Below, one piece after another: positions 8,206 through 16,338 of a stretch of 64,000 nucleotides of DNA. The notes under the pieces were generated by a model. That model was not told where the DNA came from. It ran no database searches and saw only the letters and a program-made list of their open reading frames with translations. The DNA is from Pseudomonas eucalypticola. GTDB taxonomy: Bacteria > Pseudomonadota > Gammaproteobacteria > Pseudomonadales > Pseudomonadaceae. Position 1 is the stretch's first letter, and the number at the start of each line of letters is the position of its first letter. Both the position numbers and the translations under genes were made by a program. Where the stretch lies: NCBI RefSeq assembly GCF_013374995.1, contig NZ_CP056030.1:2202501-2266500 (forward strand). The letters run 5' to 3'.

Positions 8206-8973
8206 TTACGCCTTATTGTTCTTGAAGAAATCAGCTTCGCTGACGATACGGTTGACCAGCCGGCCCACGCCTTCCACTTCCACCACCACTTCATCGCCCG
8301 GCACCACATCGGCCAGGCCTTCGGGCGTGCCGGTGGCGATCATGTCGCCCGGTTGCAGGGTCATGAAGCTGGACAGGTATTCGATCAAAAACGGGATGTC
8401 GAAGATCATGTCGGCGGTGCTGCCTTCCTGGCGCAGCTCGCCATTGATCCAGGTGCGCAGGGTCAGGTTGCTGACGTCGGGCACGTCACTGACGTCGACG
8501 ATCCACGGGCCGACCGGGGTGGTGGCGTCGCGGTTTTTCACCCGCAGGTTGGGGCGGTAGTAGTTTTCCAGGTAGTCGCGGATCGCGTAGTCGTTGCACA
8601 CCGTGTAGCCGGCCACGTACTGCAGGGCGTCCTCGCGCTTGACGTTGCGCGCCGGCTTGCCGATCACCGCCACCAGTTCGCACTCGTAGTGCATGTAGGC
8701 GACGTTGTCCGGGCGCCAGGTGACCTGGTTGTGGCCGGTGTAGGTGCCTGGCGACTTGACGAAGGCCAGCGGCTCGGTGGGCGGCGCGAAGGCCAGCTCC
8801 TTGGCGTGGTCGGCGTAGTTCAGGCCCAGGGCGAACATGCTGCCGCTGGCGGGCGGCAGCCACTGCACCTGGTCCTCGTTTAACAGGCGGCCATCGGCCA
8901 GGCGCACGGCGTTGTCGGCCTCGACGGTGACCGCGTGGTCCTGGCCTTCAAAACGGATTTTGGCGTGTTTCAT
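8206..8973 (-). CDS. hpaG2: Homoprotocatechuate pathway isomerase/decarboxylase, C-terminal-type subunit
   Basis: FAH-family protein of 255 residues, equivalent to the C-terminal half of enteric HpaG/HpcE. With HpaG1 it decarboxylates 5-oxo-pent-3-ene-1,2,5-tricarboxylate and isomerises the product. It shows the FAH core: GLNYADHAKELAF, the metal site YECELVAVIGKPA, AGYTVCNDYAIRDY and TGTPEGLADVVPGDEV. The start at 8973 (MKHAKIRFEGQDHAV) is chosen over one 15 codons upstream that overlaps hpaG1. The 10-base spacing to hpaG1 shows that the two halves are separate cotranscribed genes. Confidence 0.92.
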   Translation of the reverse strand: MKHAKIRFEGQDHAVTVEADNAVRLADGRLLNEDQVQWLPPASGSMFALGLNYADHAKELAFAPPTEPLAFVKSPGTYTGHNQVTWRPDNVAYMHYECELVAVIGKPARNVKREDALQYVAGYTVCNDYAIRDYLENYYRPNLRVKNRDATTPVGPWIVDVSDVPDVSNLTLRTWINGELRQEGSTADMIFDIPFLIEYLSSFMTLQPGDMIATGTPEGLADVVPGDEVVVEVEGVGRLVNRIVSEADFFKNNKA

Positions 8974-8983
8974 CTGCGTTCCC

Positions 8984-9643
8984 TTACTCGGCCACGATGC
9001 GGTTGGTGAGCCGGCCAAGGCCGGTGATGTCCACGTCCACGCGGTCGCCGGGGCGGACGTCGACGCGGCCCTCGGGGGTGCCGGTGATCAGTACGTCGCC
9101 AGCGTGCAGGGTCATGAACTCGCTGAGTTCGGCGATCAGTTGCGGGATGCCGCGCACCAGGTTGGCGGTGGTGTTTTCCTGCACCAGTTCATCGTTGACG
9201 AACAGCTTGAGGGTCAGCTGGTGCGGGTCAGCGATGGCGTCCACCGGCACCAGGGTCGGGCCCAGGGCGCAGAAACCGTCGCGGCACTTGGCTTTCACCG
9301 CAGGGCGGTAGTAGCTGTCTTCCGGCAGGCTGAATTCGTTGACGATGGTGTAGCCGGCCACGTAGGCCAGGGCATCGGCGGCGCTGACGCGGCTGGCGTC
9401 CTTGGCGATCACCACGCCCAGCGCCGGGCCGGGTTGCAGGTGCTCGACGCCGGCTGGGTAGACCACGTCGCCCTGGTGCACGTTGCGGGTGTTGGGGGTC
9501 TTGATGAACAGCACCGGCTTGACCGGCGCCTGCTTGTAGGGCGGCTGGTCGAATTCGGCGAGGCGTTGGTGCAGCAGGCCCTGGTAGTTCAGCGCAACGC
9601 CGAACAGGGTACCGGTCGCAATGTCATGCAGGGCACGGGTCAT
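8984..9643 (-). CDS. hpaG1: Homoprotocatechuate pathway isomerase/decarboxylase, N-terminal-type subunit
   Basis: FAH-family protein of 219 residues, corresponding to the N-terminal half of the fused HpaG enzyme. Visible family features: GVALNYQGLLHQRLAEF near residue 15, LGVVIAKDASRV near 75, AGYTIVNEFSLPEDSYY near 95 and ITGTPEGRVDVRPGDRV near 185. It is the first gene of the leftward operon, with CAGGAGAACCGC before the ATG at 9643. The promoter region shared with divergent hpaA carries a TTAACTT/AAGTTAA inverted repeat. Confidence 0.92.
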   Translation of the reverse strand: MTRALHDIATGTLFGVALNYQGLLHQRLAEFDQPPYKQAPVKPVLFIKTPNTRNVHQGDVVYPAGVEHLQPGPALGVVIAKDASRVSAADALAYVAGYTIVNEFSLPEDSYYRPAVKAKCRDGFCALGPTLVPVDAIADPHQLTLKLFVNDELVQENTTANLVRGIPQLIAELSEFMTLHAGDVLITGTPEGRVDVRPGDRVDVDITGLGRLTNRIVAE

Positions 9644-9794
9644 GCGGTTCTCCTGGTGGGGCAGGGCGTTGCGGCCCTGCGAAAAGTAATTAATGTGTTA
9701 ACTTTATAATTAAGAAGTTAATCATCGTCAAGCGTGGCACAATGGCCGTGCGGGCCGGCCAGCCATGCCATAACAAGAACATCGAGGTCGCGAC
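9644..9794. promoter_or_regulatory. Divergent hpaG1/hpaA control region with HpaR-like operator
   Basis: An AT-rich segment in otherwise GC-rich DNA. TTAACTT at 9698-9704 and AAGTTAA at 9715-9721 form an inverted repeat with a 10-base spacer TATAATTAAG. The half-site matches the palindrome at the hpaR promoter (3030-3049). The likely functions are HpaR repression of the leftward operon and promoter elements for hpaA. Confidence 0.6.
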
Positions 9795-10700
9795 ATGAAG
9801 GACAGGCAACCCATCCCCAACATCAACATTGGCCAGGTCTACGACCAGCGCTACAGCGACGCCGAGGTGCACTACGACCGCCTGGGCAACCTGGCGGGGT
9901 TCTTTGGCCGCAACATGCCGGTGCACCGCCACGACCGGTTTTTCCAGGTGCATTACGTCAAGACCGGTACCGTGCGGGTGTACCTGGACGACCAGCAATA
10001 CGTGGAATCGGGGCCGATGTTTTTCCTCACGCCGCCGACCGTTCCGCACTCGTTCGTCACCGAGGCCGACGCCGATGGACATGTGCTGACGGTGCGTCAG
10101 CAACTGGTGTGGCAATTGATCGAATCCGACGCGGCGCTGGCGCCCGGCCCGCAGTTGCCGGCTGCCTGCGTGGCGTTGGCGCATTTGGGGCCTGAGTTCA
10201 GCGGCGAGATCGCCCGGCTGGAGCGGTTGTTTGACGAGCTGGCGTGCGAAATCGAGGCCGACCAGCCGGGGCGTGCGGCAGCCCTGGAATACCTGACGCG
10301 CTTGATCATGATCAGCCTGCTGCGCCTGTGCGCCAACTCGCTGGCCGCGCGCCCGGCGCGCCATGAAGACCTGAAGATCTTCCACCGCTTCAATGAATTG
10401 ATCGAAGTGCACTACCGCCAGCACTGGCCGCTGTCCAGCTACGCCTGCGGCATCGGCGTGACCGAGGCGCGGCTCAACGACGTGTGCCGGCGTATCGCTG
10501 ACCTGCCGTCCAAGCGGCTTATCCAGGAGCGCCTGATGCAGGAAGCGCGGCGGTTGCTGCTGTACACCGGCAGCTCGGCCAACGAAATCTGTTTCGCGTT
10601 GGGGTTCAAGGACCCGGCGTATTTCAGCCGGTTTTTCCAGCGCTACGCGCAAATGACCCCGGGTGAATACCGGCAGCGGCAGGCGGGTTTGAAGGGGTGA
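9795..10700 (+). CDS. hpaA: HpaA, AraC-family activator of 4-hydroxyphenylacetate catabolism
   Basis: AraC/XylS-type regulator of 301 residues. An N-terminal cupin-like sensor (RNMPVHRHDRFFQVHYVKTG, about 40-60; FFLTPPTVPHSF, about 77-88) is followed by two C-terminal helix-turn-helix motifs (ACGIGVTEARLNDVCRRI near 218 and SSANEICFALGFKDPAYFSRFFQ near 260). HpaA activates the hydroxylase genes in enteric systems in response to 4-HPA; here it is transcribed towards the C2/C1 hydroxylase genes, which fits. It is divergent from the hpaG1 operon. GAGG lies upstream of the ATG. Confidence 0.9.
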   Translation: MKDRQPIPNINIGQVYDQRYSDAEVHYDRLGNLAGFFGRNMPVHRHDRFFQVHYVKTGTVRVYLDDQQYVESGPMFFLTPPTVPHSFVTEADADGHVLTVRQQLVWQLIESDAALAPGPQLPAACVALAHLGPEFSGEIARLERLFDELACEIEADQPGRAAALEYLTRLIMISLLRLCANSLAARPARHEDLKIFHRFNELIEVHYRQHWPLSSYACGIGVTEARLNDVCRRIADLPSKRLIQERLMQEARRLLLYTGSSANEICFALGFKDPAYFSRFFQRYAQMTPGEYRQRQAGLKG

Positions 10701-11230
10701 CGGCGTGCTCATTATTGTTATCGCAGGCTTGTGACGTGGGCTCCATGATTGCCCTTGCCGGTGCCGCGGGAAATGGCGTTTCGCTGGGACTGATTGCACT
10801 TTTCATGTGCAGGCGTTGGATAGGGGGCTCCTAGGTATCGATCTCGCCTGAAAGGCCGGCCGAGTTTTCAGCTACCACGAATCAACAGGGAGGGGTGTGT
10901 TTAAGATGCCTGTAGCAGGTGTGACGATGCGTAAGAGGGGCAGATCTTCGGAGGTAGTGTTTAGCTATTGGGCAGGTATTCCGAAGGACGAAATGTAATT
11001 TGCAGGGGATCGCTTGCACTTTCGGAGTTGACCTGGGCGAATCAGTAGTAGGGTCCGTGAAAAGTGCAATCGGCAATGTGGAACGTGCATTTTCCGAGTG
11101 GATGTCGAAACACATACTGGATAGGCATTCTTGACTGAGCCTGAGTTGGGCATCGTTGGTGCTGTATGTTCAGCGACGGTGCAGCAACCTGGAAGGCTCC
11201 CGCTATCCCAATAATAAACAGAGTGGCACC
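10701..11230. other. Long leader/promoter region upstream of the hydroxylase genes
   Basis: About 530 bases with no credible gene on either strand; small frames have no ribosome-binding sites or domains. It must hold the promoter of the C2-C1-gabD set and any HpaA binding site, but I could not pick out a TTAACT-type repeat like those at the other two hpa promoters. Confidence 0.5.
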
Positions 11231-12400
11231 ATGAAAAAGCCCAACCCCCTGCTTGAAGACCTCAAGGCCGTCCTGCCGCCCATCGCCGCCAACGCCTTTG
11301 TCGCCGAAAAAGATCGCAGCGTGCCCGCCGAAAACATCGCCCTGTTGAAAAGCATCGGTATGCACCGGGCCTTCCTGCCTAAGAAGTTCGGCGGCATGGA
11401 AATCTCCCTGCCACAGTTCGCAGACTGCATCGCCCTACTGGCTGGCGCGTGCGCGAGCACCGCCTGGGCCATGAGCCTGCTGTGCACTCATAGCCATCAG
11501 CTGGCGATGTTCCCCGCCCGGCTGCAGGAAGAAGTGTGGGGCGAGAACCCCGACGCCACGGCCAGCAGCAGTATCGCGCCGTTCGGCCGTACGGAGGAAG
11601 TGGACGGGGGCGTGAGCTTTAGCGGCGAAATGGGCTGGAGCAGCGGCTGCGATCACGCCGAGTGGGCCATCGTCGGCTTCCGCCGCACGAACGCCGAAGG
11701 CAGCCAGGACTATTGCTTCGCGGTGCTGCCGCGCAGCGACTACCAGATTCGTGACGACTGGTACGCGGTAGGCATGCGTGGCAGCGGCAGCAAGACCCTG
11801 ATCATCGACAACGCCTTCGTGCCCGAGCACCGTATCCAGAAGGCCAAGGACATGATGGAAGGCAAGTCTGCCGGGTTTGGCCTGTACCCCGACAGCAAGA
11901 TCTTCTACTCACCGTACCGTCCCTATTTCGCCAGCGGCTTCTCTACCGTCAGCCTTGGTGTGGCTGAACGCATGCTGGAGGTGTTCAGAGAGAAAACCCG
12001 CAACCGCGTCCGCGCCTACACGGGTGCCGCAGTGGGCGCAGCCACCCCGGCCTTGATGCGCCTGGCCGAATCCACCCACCAGGTCGCCGCCGCGCGTGCT
12101 TTCCTGGAAAAAACCTGGCAGGAGCACGCCGAGCATAGCGGGGCCCATCGTTACCCTAGCCGCGAGACTCTGGCCTTCTGGCGCACCAACCAGGGCTACG
12201 CCACCAAGATGTGCATCCAGGCAGTTGACCGGCTGATGGAAGCAGCGGGTGGCGGGGCGTGGTTCGAGACCAACGAACTGCAACGCTTGTTCCGTGACGC
12301 TCACCTCACCGGCGCCCATGCCTACACCGACTACGACGTCTGTGCGCAAATCTTAGGTCGCGAATTAATGGGGCTAGAGCCTGACCCCACTATGGTCTGA
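11231..12400 (+). CDS. C2-hpah: p-Hydroxyphenylacetate 3-hydroxylase, oxygenase component (C2 type)
   Basis: Flavin-dependent oxygenase of 389 residues with the acyl-CoA-dehydrogenase fold. It uses reduced flavin from the C1 reductase to hydroxylate 4-HPA to 3,4-dihydroxyphenylacetate. The sequence follows the Acinetobacter baumannii C2 protein along most of its length: HRAFLPKKFGGMEISLPQFA, GACASTAWAMSLLCTHSHQ, GWSSGCDHAEWAIVGF, KAKDMMEGKSAGFGLYPDSK, SGFSTVSLGVAERM and the C-terminus LGRELMGLEPDPTMV. It is not the enteric HpaB type. I choose the ATG at 11231 (MKKPNPLLEDL); the frame extends 25 codons upstream without support. The C1 gene follows 70 bases downstream. Confidence 0.93.
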   Translation: MKKPNPLLEDLKAVLPPIAANAFVAEKDRSVPAENIALLKSIGMHRAFLPKKFGGMEISLPQFADCIALLAGACASTAWAMSLLCTHSHQLAMFPARLQEEVWGENPDATASSSIAPFGRTEEVDGGVSFSGEMGWSSGCDHAEWAIVGFRRTNAEGSQDYCFAVLPRSDYQIRDDWYAVGMRGSGSKTLIIDNAFVPEHRIQKAKDMMEGKSAGFGLYPDSKIFYSPYRPYFASGFSTVSLGVAERMLEVFREKTRNRVRAYTGAAVGAATPALMRLAESTHQVAAARAFLEKTWQEHAEHSGAHRYPSRETLAFWRTNQGYATKMCIQAVDRLMEAAGGGAWFETNELQRLFRDAHLTGAHAYTDYDVCAQILGRELMGLEPDPTMV

Positions 12401-12470
12401 TCCATCTGCGCTTTCTGTCTCATCCATAACAACAATCATGGCCGGTCCCTCGCCGGTCTGGGAGTCCAGC

Positions 12471-13397
12471 ATGTCCACAGAATTCGATACCCGCTCTTTT
12501 CGCCGCGCTCTGGGCAATTTCGCCACTGGCGTGACCGTCGTGACAGCAGCAACCGAAGATGGTCGTAAAGTTGGAGTTACTGCCAACAGTTTCAACTCCG
12601 TTTCGCTTGATCCACCGTTGATTCTTTGGAGCATCGATAAGCGCTCCAGCAGCCATGAGGTGTTTGAGCAGGCGAGCCATTTTGCTGTCAATATCTTGGC
12701 AGCCGACCAGATTGATTTGTCCAACAACTTCGCACGTCCCAAGGACGATCGCTTCGCCGAAATTGAATTTGAGCCTGGCGAAGGTGGTGCTCCCGTATTC
12801 GCCGACTGTTCGGCGCGCTTTCACTGTGAGAAATACCAGCAGGTTGATGGCGGTGATCACTGGATCATGATTGGCAAAGTGGTTAATTTTGACGACTTTG
12901 GCCGCTCGCCGCTGCTTTATCATCAGGGCGCCTACTCCATGGTGCTGCCGCACACGCGTATGACTAAGCGCGCAGAGGGACAGGCGCCGAGCAGTCATTT
13001 CCAAGGTCGCTTGAGCCACAACTTGTACTACCTCATGACCCAGGCTCTGCGCACCTATCAGGCCAGCTACCAGCCTCGCCAGTTGTCCACTGGTCTGCGT
13101 ACAAGCGAAGCGCGCATGCTGATGGTGTTGGAGAGCGACGCGGGCCTAAGTCGCTGCGACCTGCAGCGTGAGGTGGCGATGCCGGCGCGAGAAATTGATG
13201 AGGCGGTGGCTAACCTCAAGCGTAAGGGGCTGGTCAGCGACGATGAGGAACGCGTGCGCTTGACCGTTAAGGGTATCGATGAGACCGAAGCTCTCTGGAC
13301 TATTGCCCGTGAGCAGCAGGAAAAAGTCTTCGGCCAGTTCAACGCTGAGCAGATCGACACCTTCAAGACCGTGCTCAAGGCAATCATCGCGCTCTGA
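12471..13397 (+). CDS. C1-hpah: p-Hydroxyphenylacetate 3-hydroxylase, flavin reductase component (C1 type)
   Basis: NADH:flavin reductase partner of the C2 oxygenase, 308 residues. Residues 1 to about 165 form the flavin-reductase-like domain (SFRRALGNFATGVTVVTA, VGVTANSFNSVSLDPPLILW, DHWIMIGKVVNFD). The remaining C-terminal half is a helical MarR-like domain (SEARMLMVLESDAGLSRCDL, VANLKRKGLVSDDEERVRLT), which in the Acinetobacter enzyme binds 4-HPA and controls activity. The start is the ATG at 12471; the frame also runs 11 codons upstream. By eye its third codon positions are less GC-rich than those of hpaG1-I or gabD, a sign of separate ancestry. Confidence 0.92.
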   Translation: MSTEFDTRSFRRALGNFATGVTVVTAATEDGRKVGVTANSFNSVSLDPPLILWSIDKRSSSHEVFEQASHFAVNILAADQIDLSNNFARPKDDRFAEIEFEPGEGGAPVFADCSARFHCEKYQQVDGGDHWIMIGKVVNFDDFGRSPLLYHQGAYSMVLPHTRMTKRAEGQAPSSHFQGRLSHNLYYLMTQALRTYQASYQPRQLSTGLRTSEARMLMVLESDAGLSRCDLQREVAMPAREIDEAVANLKRKGLVSDDEERVRLTVKGIDETEALWTIAREQQEKVFGQFNAEQIDTFKTVLKAIIAL

Positions 13398-13445
13398 ATT
13401 CAGGCTCCCGCAGCAGCTGTCCCCCATTTTTCTGGACATTCACTA

Positions 13446-14888
13446 ATGCAAATTACAGATGTGAGGTTACTCCGCCAACAAGCCTACCTCGATGGTGTGT
13501 GGGCAGACGCGGACAACGGCCAGACCATCAAGGTCACCAACCCGGCCACGGGAGAGATCCTGGGTACCGTGCCAAAGATGGGCGCCGCCGAAACCCGCCG
13601 CGCCATCGAAGCCGCAGACAAGGCGCTGCCAGCCTGGCGTGCACTGACCGCCAAGGAACGCTCGAACAAGCTGCGCCGCTGGTTCGAACTGATGATCGAG
13701 AACCAGGATGACCTGGCTCGCCTGATGACCCTGGAACAAGGCAAGCCGCTGGCCGAAGCCAAGGGCGAAATCGCCTACGCCGCCTCGTTCATCGAGTGGT
13801 TCGCAGAGGAAGCAAAGCGCGTCTACGGCGATACCATCCCTGGCCACCAGCCAGACAAGCGCCTGATCGTCATCAAGCAGCCAATCGGCGTTACCGCGGC
13901 CATCACCCCGTGGAACTTCCCGGCCGCCATGATCACCCGTAAAGCCGGCCCGGCCCTGGCCGCTGGCTGCACCATGGTGCTCAAGCCTGCTTCGCAGACG
14001 CCGTTCTCGGCCCTGGCCCTGGCCGAACTGGCCGAGCGCGCCGGCATTCCGCAAGGCGTGTTCAGCGTGGTGACCGGCAGCGCTGGCGACATCGGCAGCG
14101 AGCTGACCGGCAACCCGATCGTGCGCAAACTGTCATTCACCGGCTCGACCGAAATCGGTCGCCAGCTGATGTCCGAATGCGCCAAGGACATCAAGAAGGT
14201 CTCCCTGGAGCTGGGCGGCAACGCGCCGTTCATCGTGTTCGACGACGCCGACCTGGATAAGGCCGTCGAAGGCGCGATCATCTCCAAGTACCGCAACAAC
14301 GGCCAGACCTGCGTCTGCGCCAACCGCATCTACGTGCAGGACGGTGTCTACGACGCCTTCGCCGAGAAACTGAAAGTGGCCGTGAACAAACTGAAGATCG
14401 GCAACGGTCTGGAAGAGGGCACCACCACTGGCCCGCTGATCGACGACAAGGCCGTGGCCAAGGTCAAGGAACACATCGCCGACGCCCTTAGCAAGGGCGC
14501 CACGGTGCTGACCGGCGGCAACGCCATGGAAGGCAACTTCTTCGAGCCGACCGTGCTGGTCAACGTGCCGAAGAACGCTGCCGTGGCCAAGGAAGAAACC
14601 TTCGGCCCGCTGGCGCCGCTGTTCCGCTTCAAAGATGAAGCCGAAGTGATCGCCATGTCCAACGACACCGAGTTCGGCCTGGCGTCTTACTTCTACGCCC
14701 GTGACATGAGCCGTGTGTTCCGCGTTGCCGAAGCGCTGGAATACGGCATGGTGGGTATCAACACCGGCCTGATCTCCAACGAAGTGGCGCCGTTCGGCGG
14801 CATCAAGGCTTCGGGCCTGGGCCGTGAAGGCTCCAAGTACGGCATCGAAGACTACTTGGAAATCAAATATTTGTGCCTCAACGTCTGA
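13446..14888 (+). CDS. gabD: Succinate-semialdehyde dehydrogenase
   Basis: NAD(P)-dependent aldehyde dehydrogenase of 480 residues, GabD type. Motifs: TPWNFPAAMITRKAGPALAAG, LELGGNAPFIVFDDADLDKA with Glu255, and GQTCVCANR with Cys289. It oxidises succinic semialdehyde to succinate. Because HpaI releases succinic semialdehyde, this gene completes the route from 4-HPA to pyruvate plus succinate within one locus. It lies 48 bases after C1 on the same strand and ends at a strong terminator. A second gabD for GABA use would be expected elsewhere in a Pseudomonas genome, but that cannot be tested here. Confidence 0.93.
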   Translation: MQITDVRLLRQQAYLDGVWADADNGQTIKVTNPATGEILGTVPKMGAAETRRAIEAADKALPAWRALTAKERSNKLRRWFELMIENQDDLARLMTLEQGKPLAEAKGEIAYAASFIEWFAEEAKRVYGDTIPGHQPDKRLIVIKQPIGVTAAITPWNFPAAMITRKAGPALAAGCTMVLKPASQTPFSALALAELAERAGIPQGVFSVVTGSAGDIGSELTGNPIVRKLSFTGSTEIGRQLMSECAKDIKKVSLELGGNAPFIVFDDADLDKAVEGAIISKYRNNGQTCVCANRIYVQDGVYDAFAEKLKVAVNKLKIGNGLEEGTTTGPLIDDKAVAKVKEHIADALSKGATVLTGGNAMEGNFFEPTVLVNVPKNAAVAKEETFGPLAPLFRFKDEAEVIAMSNDTEFGLASYFYARDMSRVFRVAEALEYGMVGINTGLISNEVAPFGGIKASGLGREGSKYGIEDYLEIKYLCLNV

Positions 14889-14906
14889 CAGATTGTACTG
14901 AAAAGT

Positions 14907-14935
14907 AAAGCCGGGCTATGCGCGGCTTTTTTTTT
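14907..14935 (+). terminator. Intrinsic terminator after gabD
   Basis: AGCCG and CGGCT arms around GGGCTATGCG, followed by a run of nine T residues, 19 bases after the gabD stop codon. Confidence 0.85.
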
Positions 14936-14956
14936 GGCGCAATGTCGACCTTGTGT

Positions 14957-15001
14957 ATGGGGTGCTAGGGGTCGAGTGTTCGAATCACTCCGTCCCGACC
15001 A
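14957..15001 (+). repeat. 3' fragment of tRNA-Pro(GGG): att-site-like scar
   Basis: From the anticodon loop (ATGGGGT, 14957-14963) to CCA the sequence reads as a tRNA: 3' anticodon stem GCTAG, variable GGGTC, T-stem GAGTG/CACTC around TTCGAAT, 3' acceptor strand CGTCCCG, discriminator A and CCA. The G72 end implies C1:G72, the mark of tRNA-Pro. No D-arm or 5' acceptor strand precedes it, and the 5' anticodon stem does not match, so it is not a functional gene. Such 3' fragments are the usual product of integration into a tRNA gene. In that geometry the integrated element lies on the 5' (left) side. Confidence 0.8.
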
Positions 15002-15542
15002 TATTTTTGTAGAAAATCCAGCCACTTAGCGGTGGCTGGATTTTTTTGTGCCTGCTCATTTGCTACGCTTTTTAATTTTGCCCCCACTTTTTGCCCCACT
15101 GATCGCGGAGTTGTTGGGCGGGTGAAGAATTTTGGAAAAGTCCCCATGCAGTGCTTAGCGTGCGCACGGCGGACTGCCAGATACCAACCTATCCTTCCAA
15201 GTCGGACGAAATCTGGTTTTTTACCTTGATTCGCCCTTTACCTTACGGTGTGGTATGCGAGGTCGTTTGTCTACATGAGGGACTTGTCTAGGGGGGGCTT
15301 CGCAGGCGGGTACGTTTTCCAGTCGGCTGGGGCCAGATCAATGCTTCGATTCGAGCTCGGCATCGCAGGCTCGTTGGCCCTACAACTCAGTCCTCTGTGG
15401 CCTGTGGCCACCGGCCTTCGGCCGCTCGCTGCAGAATCGCTTTGCGTAAAAACGCAAATTTCGTCTTGAGGCGCTGACAACCGATGTGTAAACTGCCAGT
15501 GAAAGCTGAATCCGAAATGCCATCATGAAACAGAGGTCTGAA
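15002..15542. other. Junction DNA between att scar and TIGR04255 cassette
   Basis: This contains the terminator at 15014. A leftward frame from 15147 translates to SVGQKVGAKLKS before reading through the terminator and tRNA fragment. That resembles the basic tail of integrases that abut tRNA genes and may be an integrase remnant (weak). No intact gene is seen; the cassette promoter should lie in the last 150 bases. Confidence 0.4.
15014..15048. terminator. Hairpin terminator just after the tRNA fragment
   Basis: AAATCCAGCCAC and a near-complementary GGTGGCTGGATTT with a short loop, then T residues. It probably was the natural terminator of the tRNA gene whose 3' end remains at 14957-15001. 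Confidence 0.75.
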
Positions 15543-16328
15543 ATGAGCGCTACGCTTGCGAATGCTCCGGTGTACTACGCCTTAGCCCAGGTTAGGTTCA
15601 ATCCCGTTGCGCTCATGGAAAAATTTTCTAGTGAAATTCAGGATCGGCTACGCAGATCAGGATTTCCGATCTTCGAGATGGAAAAGTCTCAGAGTTTTGA
15701 ATTTACTGATTTAAACCTTTCTGGTGAAGCGAAGCCTAAAATCACTGAAACCCCAAATTGGTTTTTCACTAGTGCTGACCGGCTTTCTGGATACGTATTG
15801 GGTACAGATTTTCTGACCTTTCAAGCTACTGATTATTGCGATCATGAGGCTTTTTTTGCTTCGCTTTGTGCTGGCTTAGATGTCGTAAATGAAGTCGCTA
15901 GTATTGGGGATATTTCCCGAATTGGAATCAGATACCTTGATGCTATCGTGCCAGGCGAAGGCGAATCTCTGAATCAGTATCTACATCCGCAAGTCCAAGG
16001 TGTCGATTTCGGTTTGCCTTGGATTGGCGGAGCTTGGGAGGCTGGATTCAAGACAGAGCAAGGTGTCATGGTTTCGAAAATTTACAAGACGCCCCAGGCA
16101 CTTTTAGGGTTTCCTGTCGATCTGCAACCACGATCCGTGGTGCTGAAGAAAAAATTTGTATTTTCGGAGCCAAAGGAGCATGCGGTGATTGATATAGATC
16201 ACTTCATTCAAGAACCGACACCTATGGTTTCGAGTGTGGTATATGAGAAACTTGTCGCTTTGCGTGGGCCGCTTAGACAATGCTTCCGTACCATAGCCAC
16301 TGAATACGCTTTTTCACGTTGGTCCTAA
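15543..16328 (+). CDS. TIGR04255-family protein, first gene of a three-gene cassette
   Basis: Protein of 261 residues in the sporadically distributed TIGR04255 family; biochemical role unknown. Family features include the opening LANAPVYYALAQVRFNP, SRIGIRYLDAIVP near residue 125 and the C-terminal LDIDHF-like VIDIDHFIQE. The ATG at 15543 is preferred to one six codons earlier because AGAGG lies six bases before it. Two genes follow at 10- and 11-base spacing on the same strand, so the three are almost certainly cotranscribed. Codon use is much less GC-rich than in the flanking catabolic genes. There is no membrane segment or known catalytic motif. Confidence 0.8.
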   Translation: MSATLANAPVYYALAQVRFNPVALMEKFSSEIQDRLRRSGFPIFEMEKSQSFEFTDLNLSGEAKPKITETPNWFFTSADRLSGYVLGTDFLTFQATDYCDHEAFFASLCAGLDVVNEVASIGDISRIGIRYLDAIVPGEGESLNQYLHPQVQGVDFGLPWIGGAWEAGFKTEQGVMVSKIYKTPQALLGFPVDLQPRSVVLKKKFVFSEPKEHAVIDIDHFIQEPTPMVSSVVYEKLVALRGPLRQCFRTIATEYAFSRWS

Positions 16329-16338
16329 GGATAGCGCC

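Noticed and set aside
6632..8560. Long rightward open frame opposite hpaE and hpaG2
   Set aside because: Antisense artefact of high third-position GC; the leftward genes have full family matches and correct starts.
14907..15001. Complete tRNA gene
   Set aside because: Only the anticodon loop through CCA is present; the D-arm and 5' acceptor strand are missing, and the terminator of gabD occupies the place where they would lie.
14965..15147. Leftward 60-codon protein
   Set aside because: Half of it is translation of the tRNA fragment and of the terminator hairpin. Only the upstream portion could be an integrase tail remnant, so it is not called as a gene.
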